Source: an uncultured Coriobacteriaceae bacterium | Lineage (GTDB): Bacteria > Actinomycetota > Coriobacteriia > Coriobacteriales > Eggerthellaceae | Assembly (NCBI GenBank): GCA_900550385.1 | Contig: URRZ01000021.1 | Span: forward strand, 1 to 24,254 | Direction of reading: 5' to 3' | Length of the DNA: 24,254 bases | Part shown: positions 1 to 7,800 of the stretch, in pieces | Layout: the number at the start of each line of letters is the position of its first letter | How positions within the stretch are numbered: the stretch's first letter is position 1 | The notes under the pieces: model-generated | What the model was told of the DNA's origin: nothing | Database searches by the model: none | The model's input: the letters and a program-made list of their open reading frames with translations, nothing else | Translations under genes and position numbers: made by a program

Positions 1-2
1 CG

Positions 3-926
3 CGCTTCGGCGGCGTGGTGCCCGAGATCGCCAGCCGCAAGCACATCGAGGCCATCTGCGGCGTGTGCGACGAGTGCTTCGACGCGGCGGCTGCCGAGCT
101 GGGCGCGCCTCATCTGTCCTGGGGCGACCTCGATGCCGTGGCAGTCACCTACGCTCCGGGTCTTCTGGGCGCGTTGGTCGTGGGCGTGGCGTTCGCGAAG
201 GGCGCGGCATGGGCGCAGGGATTGCCGCTCGTCGGCGTGCATCATCTGGAAGGGCATCTGTACGCCAATCGCATCGGCGCGCCCGACTTGGAGCCGCCGA
301 TGGTCGCGTCGCTCGTCTCGGGCGGCAACACGCTGCTGGTGCACGTGAAGGGCTGGGGCGACTACGAGACGCTGGGAGCCACCATCGACGACGCGGTGGG
401 CGAGGCGTTCGACAAGGTGGCTAAGGCGTTGGGGCTGGGCTATCCTGGCGGCCCGGCCATCTCGCGCGAGGCCGCCAAGGGCGATCCCGACGCCATCCCG
501 TTCCCGCGCGCGATGATGCATTCGGGCGACCTGCGGTTCTCGCTTTCCGGCTTGAAGACGGCCGTGGTCACCTACATCAACAACGAGCGCGCCGCCGGGC
601 GCGAGCCCAACATCCCCGACATCGCCGCCAGCTTCCAGCAGGCGGTGGTGGACGTGCAGGTGTCCAAGGCGAAGAAGGCGCTGCAGCTCACCGGCGCGCG
701 CACGTTCTGCCTCGGCGGCGGCGTGGCGGCCAATCCGGTGCTGCGTGCGGCGTACGAGGACATGTGCGGCAAGCAAGGCGTCCGCCTGATCATGCCGCCG
801 CTTTCCGCCTGCGGAGACAACGCCGGCATGATCGCGCTCGTGGCGCTCGACCGCTACCGCCAAGGCAGGTTCATGCCGCTCGACGCCGACGCGCAAGCCC
901 ACGCTGACCTGGACGAGCCATACTGA
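3..926 (+). CDS. tsaD: TsaD, tRNA N6-threonylcarbamoyladenosine transferase catalytic subunit (5' truncated by window edge)
   Basis: TsaD transfers the threonylcarbamoyl group from threonylcarbamoyl-AMP to adenosine 37 of ANN-reading tRNAs, together with TsaB and TsaE. The frame is open from the first bases, and the visible protein begins in the family motif GGVVPEIASRKH. That motif normally lies about 35-40 residues from the N terminus, so roughly that much is missing upstream. The metal-binding HLEGH motif is at bases 243-257, in the context GVHHLEGHLYAN. The glycine-rich GGGVAANPVLR and the C-terminal CGDNAGMIA are also present, as expected of the ASKHA/Kae1 fold. The C terminus is intact and ends at TGA 924-926, which overlaps the start of a palindrome. 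About 307 codons are visible, against a usual 330-360 in total. An upstream fusion or operon with tsaB/rimI cannot be judged from this window. Confidence 0.95.
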   Translation, partial: RFGGVVPEIASRKHIEAICGVCDECFDAAAAELGAPHLSWGDLDAVAVTYAPGLLGALVVGVAFAKGAAWAQGLPLVGVHHLEGHLYANRIGAPDLEPPMVASLVSGGNTLLVHVKGWGDYETLGATIDDAVGEAFDKVAKALGLGYPGGPAISREAAKGDPDAIPFPRAMMHSGDLRFSLSGLKTAVVTYINNERAAGREPNIPDIAASFQQAVVDVQVSKAKKALQLTGARTFCLGGGVAANPVLRAAYEDMCGKQGVRLIMPPLSACGDNAGMIALVALDRYRQGRFMPLDADAQAHADLDEPY

Positions 927-956
927 TGTGAAAAAGGGACAGTCACTTTTTCACAT
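926..956. repeat. Palindromic repeat copy 1 (type A), possible terminator after tsaD
   Basis: An inverted repeat with perfect 11-bp arms (ATGTGAAAAAG at 926-936, CTTTTTCACAT at 946-956) surrounds a 9-base loop, GGACAGTCA. It begins on the last base of the tsaD stop codon. An A-run, GGGAC core and T-run form a hairpin that could end transcription in both directions. Similar elements recur across the window, so it is also a member of a dispersed repeat family. Confidence 0.8.
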
Positions 957-1009
957 TGTTGACAGGGCGGGCGAAGCGGGATCGTTTTTTTGCTGAGAGG
1001 AGCTGTACG

Positions 1010-1699
1010 GTGAAGAAGCTCGGCTTGATCGGAGGCATGGGACCGGAATCCACGATCTCGTACTACCATGACATCGTGCATGGCGTGCATGCGCGAGCCG
1101 GGCGTTTCCCGCCGCTCTCCATCGAGAGCGTGGACGTGTTCCACGTGCTGGGGCTGGAAAGCGAAGGACGCCTGGACGAGCTGGCGGACTACCTCTCCGC
1201 CGCCATCGGCCGCGTGGCATCGGCGGGCGCCCAGGTGGGAGCGCTGTGCGCGAACACCCCGCATATCGTGTTCAGCGAGCTGCAATCCCGCTCGCCCATT
1301 CCGCTGGTCAGCATCGTGGACGCGTGCCGCGACGAGGCGCGTCGGCGCGGTTTCGGGAAGCTGGGCCTTCTGGGCACCGCCCCCACGATGGAGGGCGACT
1401 TCTACCCGCAGGCGTTTCGCGCCGCCGGCATGGAGCTTGCGGTGCCGAACGCCGACGATCGTCGCTACGTCGCGCGCAAGATCTCCGAGGAGCTGGAGTT
1501 CGGCATCTTGCTCGATGAAACCCGCGTCGGCTTGGCCGGCGTGGTGAAGCGCCTGCGCGACGAGGCGGGCATCGAGGCTGCGATCCTCGGCTGCACGGAA
1601 CTGCCACTCATTCTCAACGACGCGGTCACCTGCGTTCCCTGCCTCGATACGATGGGCATTCACGTGAAAGCGCTGATCGAGGCGATCCTTTCGGACTAG
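1010..1699 (+). CDS. Aspartate/glutamate racemase family protein
   Basis: This 229-residue protein belongs to the cofactor-independent Asp/Glu racemase superfamily, which interconverts L- and D-amino acids by a two-cysteine mechanism. It opens with the family signature KKLGLIGGMGPEST. Both catalytic cysteines are visible: C80 in ALCANTPH and C195 in ILGCTELPL. Length matches the usual 225-240 residues of RacX/YgeA-type proteins. I chose GTG at 1010 because GAGAGGAG (995-1002) lies seven bases upstream and the protein then starts directly on the first beta strand. The upstream in-frame TTG at 956 lies inside a repeat. No signal peptide is seen, so it should be cytosolic. It stands between two palindromes and may be transcribed with or without tsaD. 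The substrate (aspartate, glutamate or another amino acid) cannot be read from the sequence. Confidence 0.9.
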   Translation: MKKLGLIGGMGPESTISYYHDIVHGVHARAGRFPPLSIESVDVFHVLGLESEGRLDELADYLSAAIGRVASAGAQVGALCANTPHIVFSELQSRSPIPLVSIVDACRDEARRRGFGKLGLLGTAPTMEGDFYPQAFRAAGMELAVPNADDRRYVARKISEELEFGILLDETRVGLAGVVKRLRDEAGIEAAILGCTELPLILNDAVTCVPCLDTMGIHVKALIEAILSD

Positions 1700-1702
1700 C
1701 GG

Positions 1703-1738
1703 GGGGTGAGAAAAAGGGACGGAGGTTTTTCTCACCCC
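1703..1738. repeat. Palindromic repeat copy 2 (type B), possible terminator after the racemase gene
   Basis: Perfect 13-bp arms (GGGGTGAGAAAAA at 1703-1715, TTTTTCTCACCCC at 1726-1738) enclose a 10-base loop, GGGACGGAGG. It starts three bases after the racemase stop codon. It shares the AAAAAGGGAC core with copy 1 but has a different 3' half (GGAGGTTTTTCTC), so I treat it as a second subtype. The stem would be stable in RNA and could act as a terminator. Confidence 0.8.
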
Positions 1739-1763
1739 ACCGTTCCACCTCCGCGGCATGCGC

Positions 1764-1792
1764 CGTCACGCAGGCATATGCAAGCATATAAT
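1764..1792 (+). promoter_or_regulatory. Candidate promoter of the radical SAM gene
   Basis: A perfect -10 hexamer TATAAT lies at 1787-1792 in an AT-rich patch of an otherwise GC-rich region. The -35 side, around 1764-1769, is poorly conserved. Transcription would start near 1799 and leave a leader of about 45 bases before the ATG at 1845. The call rests mainly on the -10 box. Confidence 0.45.
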
Positions 1793-1844
1793 GGATGGCG
1801 AACACGCGGAGAGCCCGCCGATGCGCGAACATCGAGGAGCGACA

Positions 1845-3272
1845 ATGAAGATTCGATTCGTAGAACCGGGAAACCTCCCCTATCGGCGCTCGATGCAGAA
1901 CCTCTTCGTGTACGACAAGTACATCCGAACCCCTTCGCAGGGGCTTCTGACCCTCGCCACCATCGTGAGGAACCGCAACCCTGCCGACGATGTGCTCATG
2001 TACAGCGAATCCATCTCCAAGGTCGTTTGGGACGACGTGCTGGACGCCGATCTCGTGCTCATTGGCATCTTCACTTTCAGCGCGCGACGCGGTTACGAGA
2101 TCGCCGATCGCGTGCGGCAGGCGGGACGCGGCGTGGTGGCTATCGGGGGTCTGCATGCGACGCTCTGCCCCGAGGAGGCGGCCGCGCATGCCGACTACGT
2201 GCTGCTCGGGGAGGCGGACGAGACCGTCGGATCGTTCGTCGACGCGATCAGGGCGGGCAAAGTTCCCGACTTCGCCGGCGTGGGGCGCATGGACGGCGGG
2301 GCGTTCGCGACCGCGGGCGCCGCGCCCGCGCCCCACGACATCGACACGGTGCCTGATCGAAACCTCCTTTACCGCTTCAAGAAGATGGCGGGGCACAACA
2401 CCATCTGGCCGCAGGTGCACGCCTCGCGCGGCTGCCCCCACTCCTGCGACTACTGCGCGCTCGTGGCCGCGTTCGGGCTCGGCGTGCGCACGCGTAGCCC
2501 CGAAAGCGTGGTCGAGGACATCCGGCAGGCCATCGACTTCTTCGATACCGGGCATCATCGACTGGCGAAGATGCTCTGGATAACCGACGACAACTTCTTC
2601 GCCGATCGCGCCTGGGCGATGCGCGTGCTCAAGCTCATCATCGACGAAGGGATCCGCTACAACTTCACCGTTCAGGCGCGCTACGAGGTGGGCTTCGACG
2701 ACGAGATGCTCGACCTGCTTGCCCAAGCGGGCTTCTCCGAGCTGTCCTTCGGCATCGAATTCCTCGAGGATGAGGCGTTCGAGGCCTATCACAAGAAGAG
2801 CACCGTGCGCGAAGTGGAGCAGGCGATAGCGAATGCGCAGGCCCTCGGGCTGCGCGTGCGCGGACTGTTCATCGTGGGTGCGGACAACCACACGCGTGGC
2901 GTGGGCGAACGGCTCGCGCGCTTCGTCGAGGAACATGGCATTCGGGGCGTGCTCATCCAGTCGATGTACTTCATTCCCGGAACGCCGGTATACGAAACGC
3001 ACGAGGACAGCCTGATCGAGACGGACGGATGGTCGCGCTGCACCGGCAAGGTGGTGCACCGTCCGAAGCTGCTTTCGCCCTGCGAGCTGCAGCAGGAGAT
3101 CATCGACGCGAGCCGGGCCATCTACGCGCCGCGCAAGCTCGTGTCCGCGCTTTTCCGCAAACGCGGCATCGAGCGCATCTTGTTCATCGGGGAATACTTT
3201 TGGCAGTGTTCCGTGCGCGCCGACCTCAGACGGGATATGGAACGCTTGCGGGAGATCGAGGCGGCAGGCTAG
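1845..3272 (+). CDS. B12-binding-domain radical SAM protein, substrate unknown
   Basis: This 475-residue protein has the two-domain plan of cobalamin-binding radical SAM enzymes. The N-terminal part (about residues 1-150) looks like a Rossmann-type B12-binding domain, with DADLVLIGIFTF and a GGLHATLCPEEAA segment. The classical base-off DxHxxG motif is not seen. The radical SAM [4Fe-4S] motif is CPHSCDYC, with C197, C201 and C204 in CX3CX2C spacing, followed by a TIM-barrel region containing ITDDNFF and SFGIEFLEDE. Family members do methylations, ring rearrangements and similar radical chemistry; which one applies here is unknown. I chose ATG 1845 because GAGGAG lies at 1834-1839; an in-frame upstream extension to 1758 runs across the likely promoter. 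The C terminus is basic and has no clear domain. The convergent neighbour is a TetR gene, so this gene appears to be monocistronic. Confidence 0.87.
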   Translation: MKIRFVEPGNLPYRRSMQNLFVYDKYIRTPSQGLLTLATIVRNRNPADDVLMYSESISKVVWDDVLDADLVLIGIFTFSARRGYEIADRVRQAGRGVVAIGGLHATLCPEEAAAHADYVLLGEADETVGSFVDAIRAGKVPDFAGVGRMDGGAFATAGAAPAPHDIDTVPDRNLLYRFKKMAGHNTIWPQVHASRGCPHSCDYCALVAAFGLGVRTRSPESVVEDIRQAIDFFDTGHHRLAKMLWITDDNFFADRAWAMRVLKLIIDEGIRYNFTVQARYEVGFDDEMLDLLAQAGFSELSFGIEFLEDEAFEAYHKKSTVREVEQAIANAQALGLRVRGLFIVGADNHTRGVGERLARFVEEHGIRGVLIQSMYFIPGTPVYETHEDSLIETDGWSRCTGKVVHRPKLLSPCELQQEIIDASRAIYAPRKLVSALFRKRGIERILFIGEYFWQCSVRADLRRDMERLREIEAAG

Positions 3273-3305
3273 CCGCCGCTGCCCATCGGGCCTCGCTCGG
3301 TGTGG

Positions 3306-3332
3306 TGGAACGCAGAACCGACCCCCGTTCCA
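3306..3332. terminator. Weak hairpin between convergent genes
   Basis: An inverted repeat TGGAACG (3306-3312) / CGTTCCA (3326-3332) with a 13-base loop sits in the 69-base gap between the convergent radical SAM and tetR genes. There is no clear T-run in either direction, so a terminator role is only suggested by position. Confidence 0.3.
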
Positions 3333-3341
3333 TCCGCGTTT

Positions 3342-3932
3342 TCATTCCGCGCTGCCGACGAGGTCTTTGCTCAACAGCGAGATGAACGTCTCGACGGGCA
3401 GGGGGTTCTCGTCCTCCAGCCACGCGCATATCGCCGCGATCAGCCCCGCCATGCAGTATTCCCTCACGATGCGCTCCTCCTCGGCGGAATGGGCGCACCT
3501 CGCCGGCAGCGTGCGCTTGAGCGTCGGCCAGACGATCTCCTTGAAGCGCGCCTTGAACCCCGGGTCGCCACGGTCGCTGAGCAGCACGCGCGCGTATTTC
3601 CCGTAGACGCGCACCGTCTGGGCGAGCGGGGTCATCGCCGCCTCGAAGCCGGATCCGCCGCAGAGCCGTCCCGCTTCCGCCAGGTGCCCGTCAGGGGGCA
3701 GCAGGTCGGCCATCATCTCGGCGATCACTTCCAAGACCCTGCCCTCGATGTCGTCCAACAGGTCGTGGACGTCCCGGAAGTACAGGTAGAACGTCCCCCG
3801 GTTGTATCCCGCTAGGTCGGTGATCTGCTTCACGGTGATCTTCTGCAGGGGCTTCTGCTCGTAGAGCCGCCAGAACGCCTGGCGCAGGTTGGTCTTAGTC
3901 TGCTCGGTGACGGCGGGCTGCTTGTTCGCCAT
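3342..3932 (-). CDS. TetR/AcrR-family transcriptional regulator
   Basis: A 196-residue one-domain-plus-ligand-pocket repressor. The N-terminal helix-turn-helix (about residues 30-55) contains ITVKQITDLAGYNRGTFYLYF, typical of TetR, with the usual G-TFY-YF recognition-helix pattern. The rest is helical and variable, as expected of the effector-binding domain. I chose the ATG at 3930-3932 (protein begins MANKQPAV) because GGGAGGAG lies just upstream on the minus strand. A longer in-frame start at 3998 would add 22 residues without a better ribosome site. It is divergent from the ABC exporter genes across a 236-base gap holding candidate operators, so the likely role is ligand-relieved repression of that exporter and of itself. 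The ligand is unknown; a toxic small molecule or peptide is an inference from the exporter type. Confidence 0.9.
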   Translation of the reverse strand: MANKQPAVTEQTKTNLRQAFWRLYEQKPLQKITVKQITDLAGYNRGTFYLYFRDVHDLLDDIEGRVLEVIAEMMADLLPPDGHLAEAGRLCGGSGFEAAMTPLAQTVRVYGKYARVLLSDRGDPGFKARFKEIVWPTLKRTLPARCAHSAEEERIVREYCMAGLIAAICAWLEDENPLPVETFISLLSKDLVGSAE

Positions 3933-4063
3933 GGTCGCTCCTCCCTCGTTTCTGCTTCCGAGCGGCGCGAGCCCGGCTCCTCGACGGGCAGGCCGCATTC
4001 CCGCCGTCCCGCATGTACGGGCTCTCCGGGTGCGCTATTCGACATCTGGCGGCAGGTTGTGCA

Positions 4064-4092
4064 TTGATGGCCGCATGCGGCAACCCTATACT
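4064..4092 (+). promoter_or_regulatory. Candidate promoter of the ABC exporter operon with palindrome in the spacer
   Basis: TTGATG (4064-4069) and TATACT (4087-4092) are separated by exactly 17 bases, a good sigma-70-type pair. The spacer contains a perfect 12-bp palindrome, GCCGCATGCGGC, at 4070-4081. That is a classical place for a repressor to block RNA polymerase. Whether TetR binds this palindrome or the one at 4104-4115 is not decided by sequence. Confidence 0.55.
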
Positions 4093-4103
4093 TTGATTAT
4101 CGC

Positions 4104-4115
4104 ACAACAGGTTGT
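4104..4115. promoter_or_regulatory. Candidate TetR operator near the transcription start
   Basis: ACAAC-AG-GTTGT is an interrupted palindrome placed just after the predicted start of transcription. A related GGTTGT half-site occurs at 4055-4060 on the other side of the promoter. The position suits autoregulation and repression of the exporter. Binding is an inference. Confidence 0.4.
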
Positions 4116-4119
4116 TCAG

Positions 4120-4149
4120 TGATGTTCGGGAGGACGATGCCGAACATCA
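4120..4149 (+). promoter_or_regulatory. 10-bp inverted repeat in the exporter leader
   Basis: TGATGTTCGG (4120-4129) and CCGAACATCA (4140-4149) are perfect complements separated by 10 bases (GAGGACGATG). The element lies in the leader, 19 bases before the exporter ATPase start codon. As DNA it could be a further repressor site; as RNA it forms a stem-loop just upstream of the ribosome-binding site. Confidence 0.5.
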
Positions 4150-4168
4150 GTAGATAAAAGGGGAAGCC

Positions 4169-4870
4169 ATGTCGTACGTTTCCTTCAATAGCGTGGTGCG
4201 CCGTTACGGCGAAGGCGACACGGCGGTGTTCGCGCTCGACGGTGCCACGTTCCAGGTCGAGCGGGGCGAGCTCGCCGTCATCCTGGGCGCGTCGGGCGCC
4301 GGCAAGACCACCGCGCTCAACATCCTGGGCGGCATGGATTCCCCCACGTCGGGCGAGGTGCTGGTGGCGGGGCGCGACATCGCCAAGCTCACCGGCGACG
4401 ACCTGGTGGAATACCGCCGCGCCGACATCGGCTTCGTGTTCCAGTTCTACAACCTGGTGCCCAACCTCACGGCGCTGGAGAACGTGGAGCTGGCAAGCCA
4501 GATCTGCCCCGACTCGCTGGATCCCGCCGAGACGCTGCGCCAAGTGGGGTTGGGGCACCGCCTGGACAACTTCCCCGCGCAGCTTTCCGGCGGCGAGCAG
4601 CAGCGCGTGTCCATCGCGCGCGCGTTGGCGAAGAACCCCAAGCTGCTGCTGTGCGACGAGCCCACCGGCGCGCTCGACTACAACACGGGCAAGCAGATCC
4701 TCAAGCTTCTGCAGGACACGTGCCGCACCGGCGGCATGACCGTCATCATCGTCACGCACAACGCCGCGCTTGCCGACATGGCCGATCGCGTGATCCGCTT
4801 CAAGAACGGCAAGGTCACTGATCAGGCGCAGAACCCGAATCCCACGCCCATCGAGGATATCGAGTGGTAG
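4169..4870 (+). CDS. ABC transporter ATP-binding protein (MacB/LolD-like)
   Basis: A 233-residue cytoplasmic nucleotide-binding subunit that powers the permease encoded four bases downstream. All ABC motifs are intact: Walker A GASGAGKTT (residues 40-48), Q-loop FQ (91-92), signature LSGGEQQR (139-146), Walker B LLLCDE (159-164) followed by the D-loop GALD, and switch histidine H197 in VTHN. The sequence style (LDGATFQVERGE, ILGGMDSPTSGE, YNLVPNLTALENVE) is that of the MacB/LolD/FtsE group, which works with FtsX-fold permeases as mechanotransmission machines or exporters rather than importers. The start follows AAAAGGGG at a normal distance. Divergent TetR control is likely. The transported substrate is unknown. 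Confidence 0.95.
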   Translation: MSYVSFNSVVRRYGEGDTAVFALDGATFQVERGELAVILGASGAGKTTALNILGGMDSPTSGEVLVAGRDIAKLTGDDLVEYRRADIGFVFQFYNLVPNLTALENVELASQICPDSLDPAETLRQVGLGHRLDNFPAQLSGGEQQRVSIARALAKNPKLLLCDEPTGALDYNTGKQILKLLQDTCRTGGMTVIIVTHNAALADMADRVIRFKNGKVTDQAQNPNPTPIEDIEW

Positions 4871-4874
4871 CGCC

Positions 4875-7800
4875 ATGCCCTCAGCGTTCGCGAAGGACAT
4901 AGCGCGCACGATCCGCGGGAACCTGAGGAGGTTCGTCGCCATCGTGGTCATCACCATCCTGGGGACGTGCATGTTCTCGGGCTTGAAGGCGGGCTGCGAC
5001 GACCTGCGCGCCGGCGCGGACGATTTCTTCGACGCGCAGCAGCTGTTCGACGTGCGTGTGATCTCGACGCTGGGCATCACCGAGGATGACGTCGAGGCGC
5101 TGGGCGGCCTAGAAGGCGTGGCGCACGCGGAAGGCGGCTACACGGAGACCACCTACACCGACGTCGCGGGCAAGCACGCCTCGGTGGACGTGAAGGCGCT
5201 TTCCGCCGACGGGACGAACGAGCCGCTCCTGCTTGAGGGCCGGCTGCCGGAAGCCGCCGGCGAGGTGGTCGTGACCAGCGCGTATCTGGCAGATTCCGGC
5301 AAATCCATCGGCGATTCGCTGCAGCTCGAGGATGCGGAGGACGAAACGACCGAGGTGTTCGATCGTCGCGACTACGTCATCGTGGGCACGGTCATCGACC
5401 CCATGGAGACCAACAACGCCGAGGGAAGCATGAGCTTCCGGTCGGCCTCGTCTTCCGACTATTCCTTCTTCGTCCTGCCTGATGACGTCGTCGCCGAAAC
5501 GTTCACGGTGGCCTACCTGCGTTTGGAGGGCGCAGCGGATCTGAACTGCTACTCGTCCGCCTATGCGGAGATGGCCGACGACGCCCTCGATCGCGTTGAG
5601 GAGGCGGCGGGCGAGCGGGCGGACATCCGCACGTGCCAGGTGATCGGCGAGGCCCGCGCCGAGCTGGCCGACGGCGAGCGCGAGGCGCAGGAGAGCTTCG
5701 ACGAGGCCGAGCAGGCGTTCTCGGATGGCCAGAAGGAGATCGACGACGGCCGCGCCGAGCTGGCCGACGGCCGGGCGACGCTGGATGCCAGCCGCCAGCA
5801 GCTCATCGACGGCCAGGCGGAGATCGACGCGAACCGCCAGACGCTTCAGGAGAGCCAAGACCAGCTGGATGCGGGCCGCCAAGAGCTCGAGCAGAACAGC
5901 GCGACGATAGAGGGGCTGCGCGGCCAGCTTCCAGGCATGCGTCAGGAACTCGAGAAAGGGCAGGCCGACTACGATGCCGCCCTTCCCGCCGCACAGGAGC
6001 AGATCGCGCAAGGCCGCGCATGGATCGAGGCCGTCCACCAAGCTGCGCGCGATAAGGTGAACGCGGATTTCGATGCGAACCGGGATGCCTTGCTCGAGAA
6101 GATCATGGCCGAGAATGGATGCTCCGAAGACGAAGCGATCGTCATTTTGGAGCAGTGGCGGGCGAGCGCCCTTGCCGAGGCGGAGGCGGAAGCCGCCCAG
6201 CAGACGGCGGCGCTTTCCGCCCAGCTGGACGCAGCCGAGCAGGAGCTAGCCGACGGCGCCGCCGAACTCGAAGCGGGCTGGGCGGGTTTGGCCGAGGCTG
6301 AAGAAGCCGTTGCCTCCTACGATGCTGGCAAGAAGACCTTGGAAGAATCCCAAAAGCAGATCGATGACGGCTGGGCGCAACTCGAAGCTGCGCAAGCGGA
6401 GATCGACAGCGGCTGGGCGCAGCTCTACAGTGGCCAGGCGGAGCTTGACGCTGGCGCCGCCGAGCTGGAGGAAGGTCAGGCCGAGCTGGACGAGCAGCGC
6501 GCCGATTACGAGAAGGAGAAGGCCGACGCTCTGGCCGAGCTCGCCGATGCGCGCGAGGAGGTCGACAGCATCGAGCCCGCCGTGTGGTACATCCAGGATC
6601 GCTCGGCGCTTTCAGGCTACAGCTCCATCTCCAGCGACGCCGACTCAATCGAGGCGCTGGGCACGGCGTTCCCCATCATCTTCCTGGTGGTGGCCATCCT
6701 GGTGAGCCTCACCGCCATCACGCGCTTGGTGGAGGAGCAGCGCGGGCTCATCGGCACCTACAAGTCGCTAGGCTACGCGAAGCACCAGGTCTACGCGAAA
6801 TACCTCATCTACGCGCTTTCCGCCTGCATCGTGGGCGGCGTCATCGGCAACGTGTTCGGGTTCGTGCTGCTGCCGCTGTTCCTGTTCAGCGTGTTCAAGG
6901 TGATGTACGTCCTTCCCAGCTACCCCATCGTGTTCAACGCGGCCAGCGGCGTGCTGGGCGTCCTGCTGTTCGTGGTCGCCATCGGCGGATCGGCGCTTCT
7001 GGCGTGCCGCAGCGAGATCCGCCAGACGCCGGCGGAGCTGCTGCGCCCGAAGGCGCCCAAGTTCGGCTCGCGCATCTTCCTCGAGCGCATCGCGCCCGTC
7101 TGGAAGCGGCTGTCGTTCTTGAACAAGGTCACGGCGCGCAACCTGTTCCGCTACAAGAAGCGCTTCTTCATGACGGTGGCGGGCATCATGGGCTGCACGG
7201 CGCTCATCGTGTGCGGGTTCGTCATCAAGGATTCCGTCGCTTTGATGGCGCCCCAGCAATACGAGGCCATCGAGCACTACGACATACTGGCGGTCGCCTC
7301 CGCCGACGACCTTCCCGCCAAAGCCGACCAGCTTGCCTCGGACGACCGCGTGGAGGGCATGGAGGAGATCCTGATGGACTCCGGCGAGGTCAACAGCGAC
7401 GGCAAGGCGGTGGACGTGCAGATCATGGTGGTGCCCGATGGCGGTAGCCTCGAGGGCTACGTCACGTTCGAAGGGGTGGACGGGTCGCCCATCCAGCTGG
7501 GCGACGAGGGCATCGTGCTCACCGGCAACGCCGTCGATGTGCTGGGGCTCGAGGAGGGTTCCGCGGTGGGGCTGCAGGACAGCACGCTCGACTGGCACGA
7601 GACCACGGTGGCGGCGGTGATGCGCTCGTACCTGGGCAACTACGCCTATCTGTCGCAAACCGCCTACGAGCAGCTGTTCGGCGAAGGGAGCTTCCAGGCG
7701 AACGGCGTGCTACTGCATCTGCGGGAGGGCGTCGACGGGGCCGCGTTCGCCGACGAGCTGTCGCAGGATGCCGACTACCTCTCCGTCGTGAGCACAAGCG

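Noticed and set aside
956..1009. Upstream TTG start for the racemase-family gene
   Set aside because: It lies inside the palindromic repeat, has no ribosome site, and adds 18 residues before the conserved first beta strand.
1626..3059. 477-codon minus-strand open frame opposite the radical SAM gene
   Set aside because: His/Arg-rich antisense shadow; the plus strand carries the CX3CX2C motif and a ribosome site.
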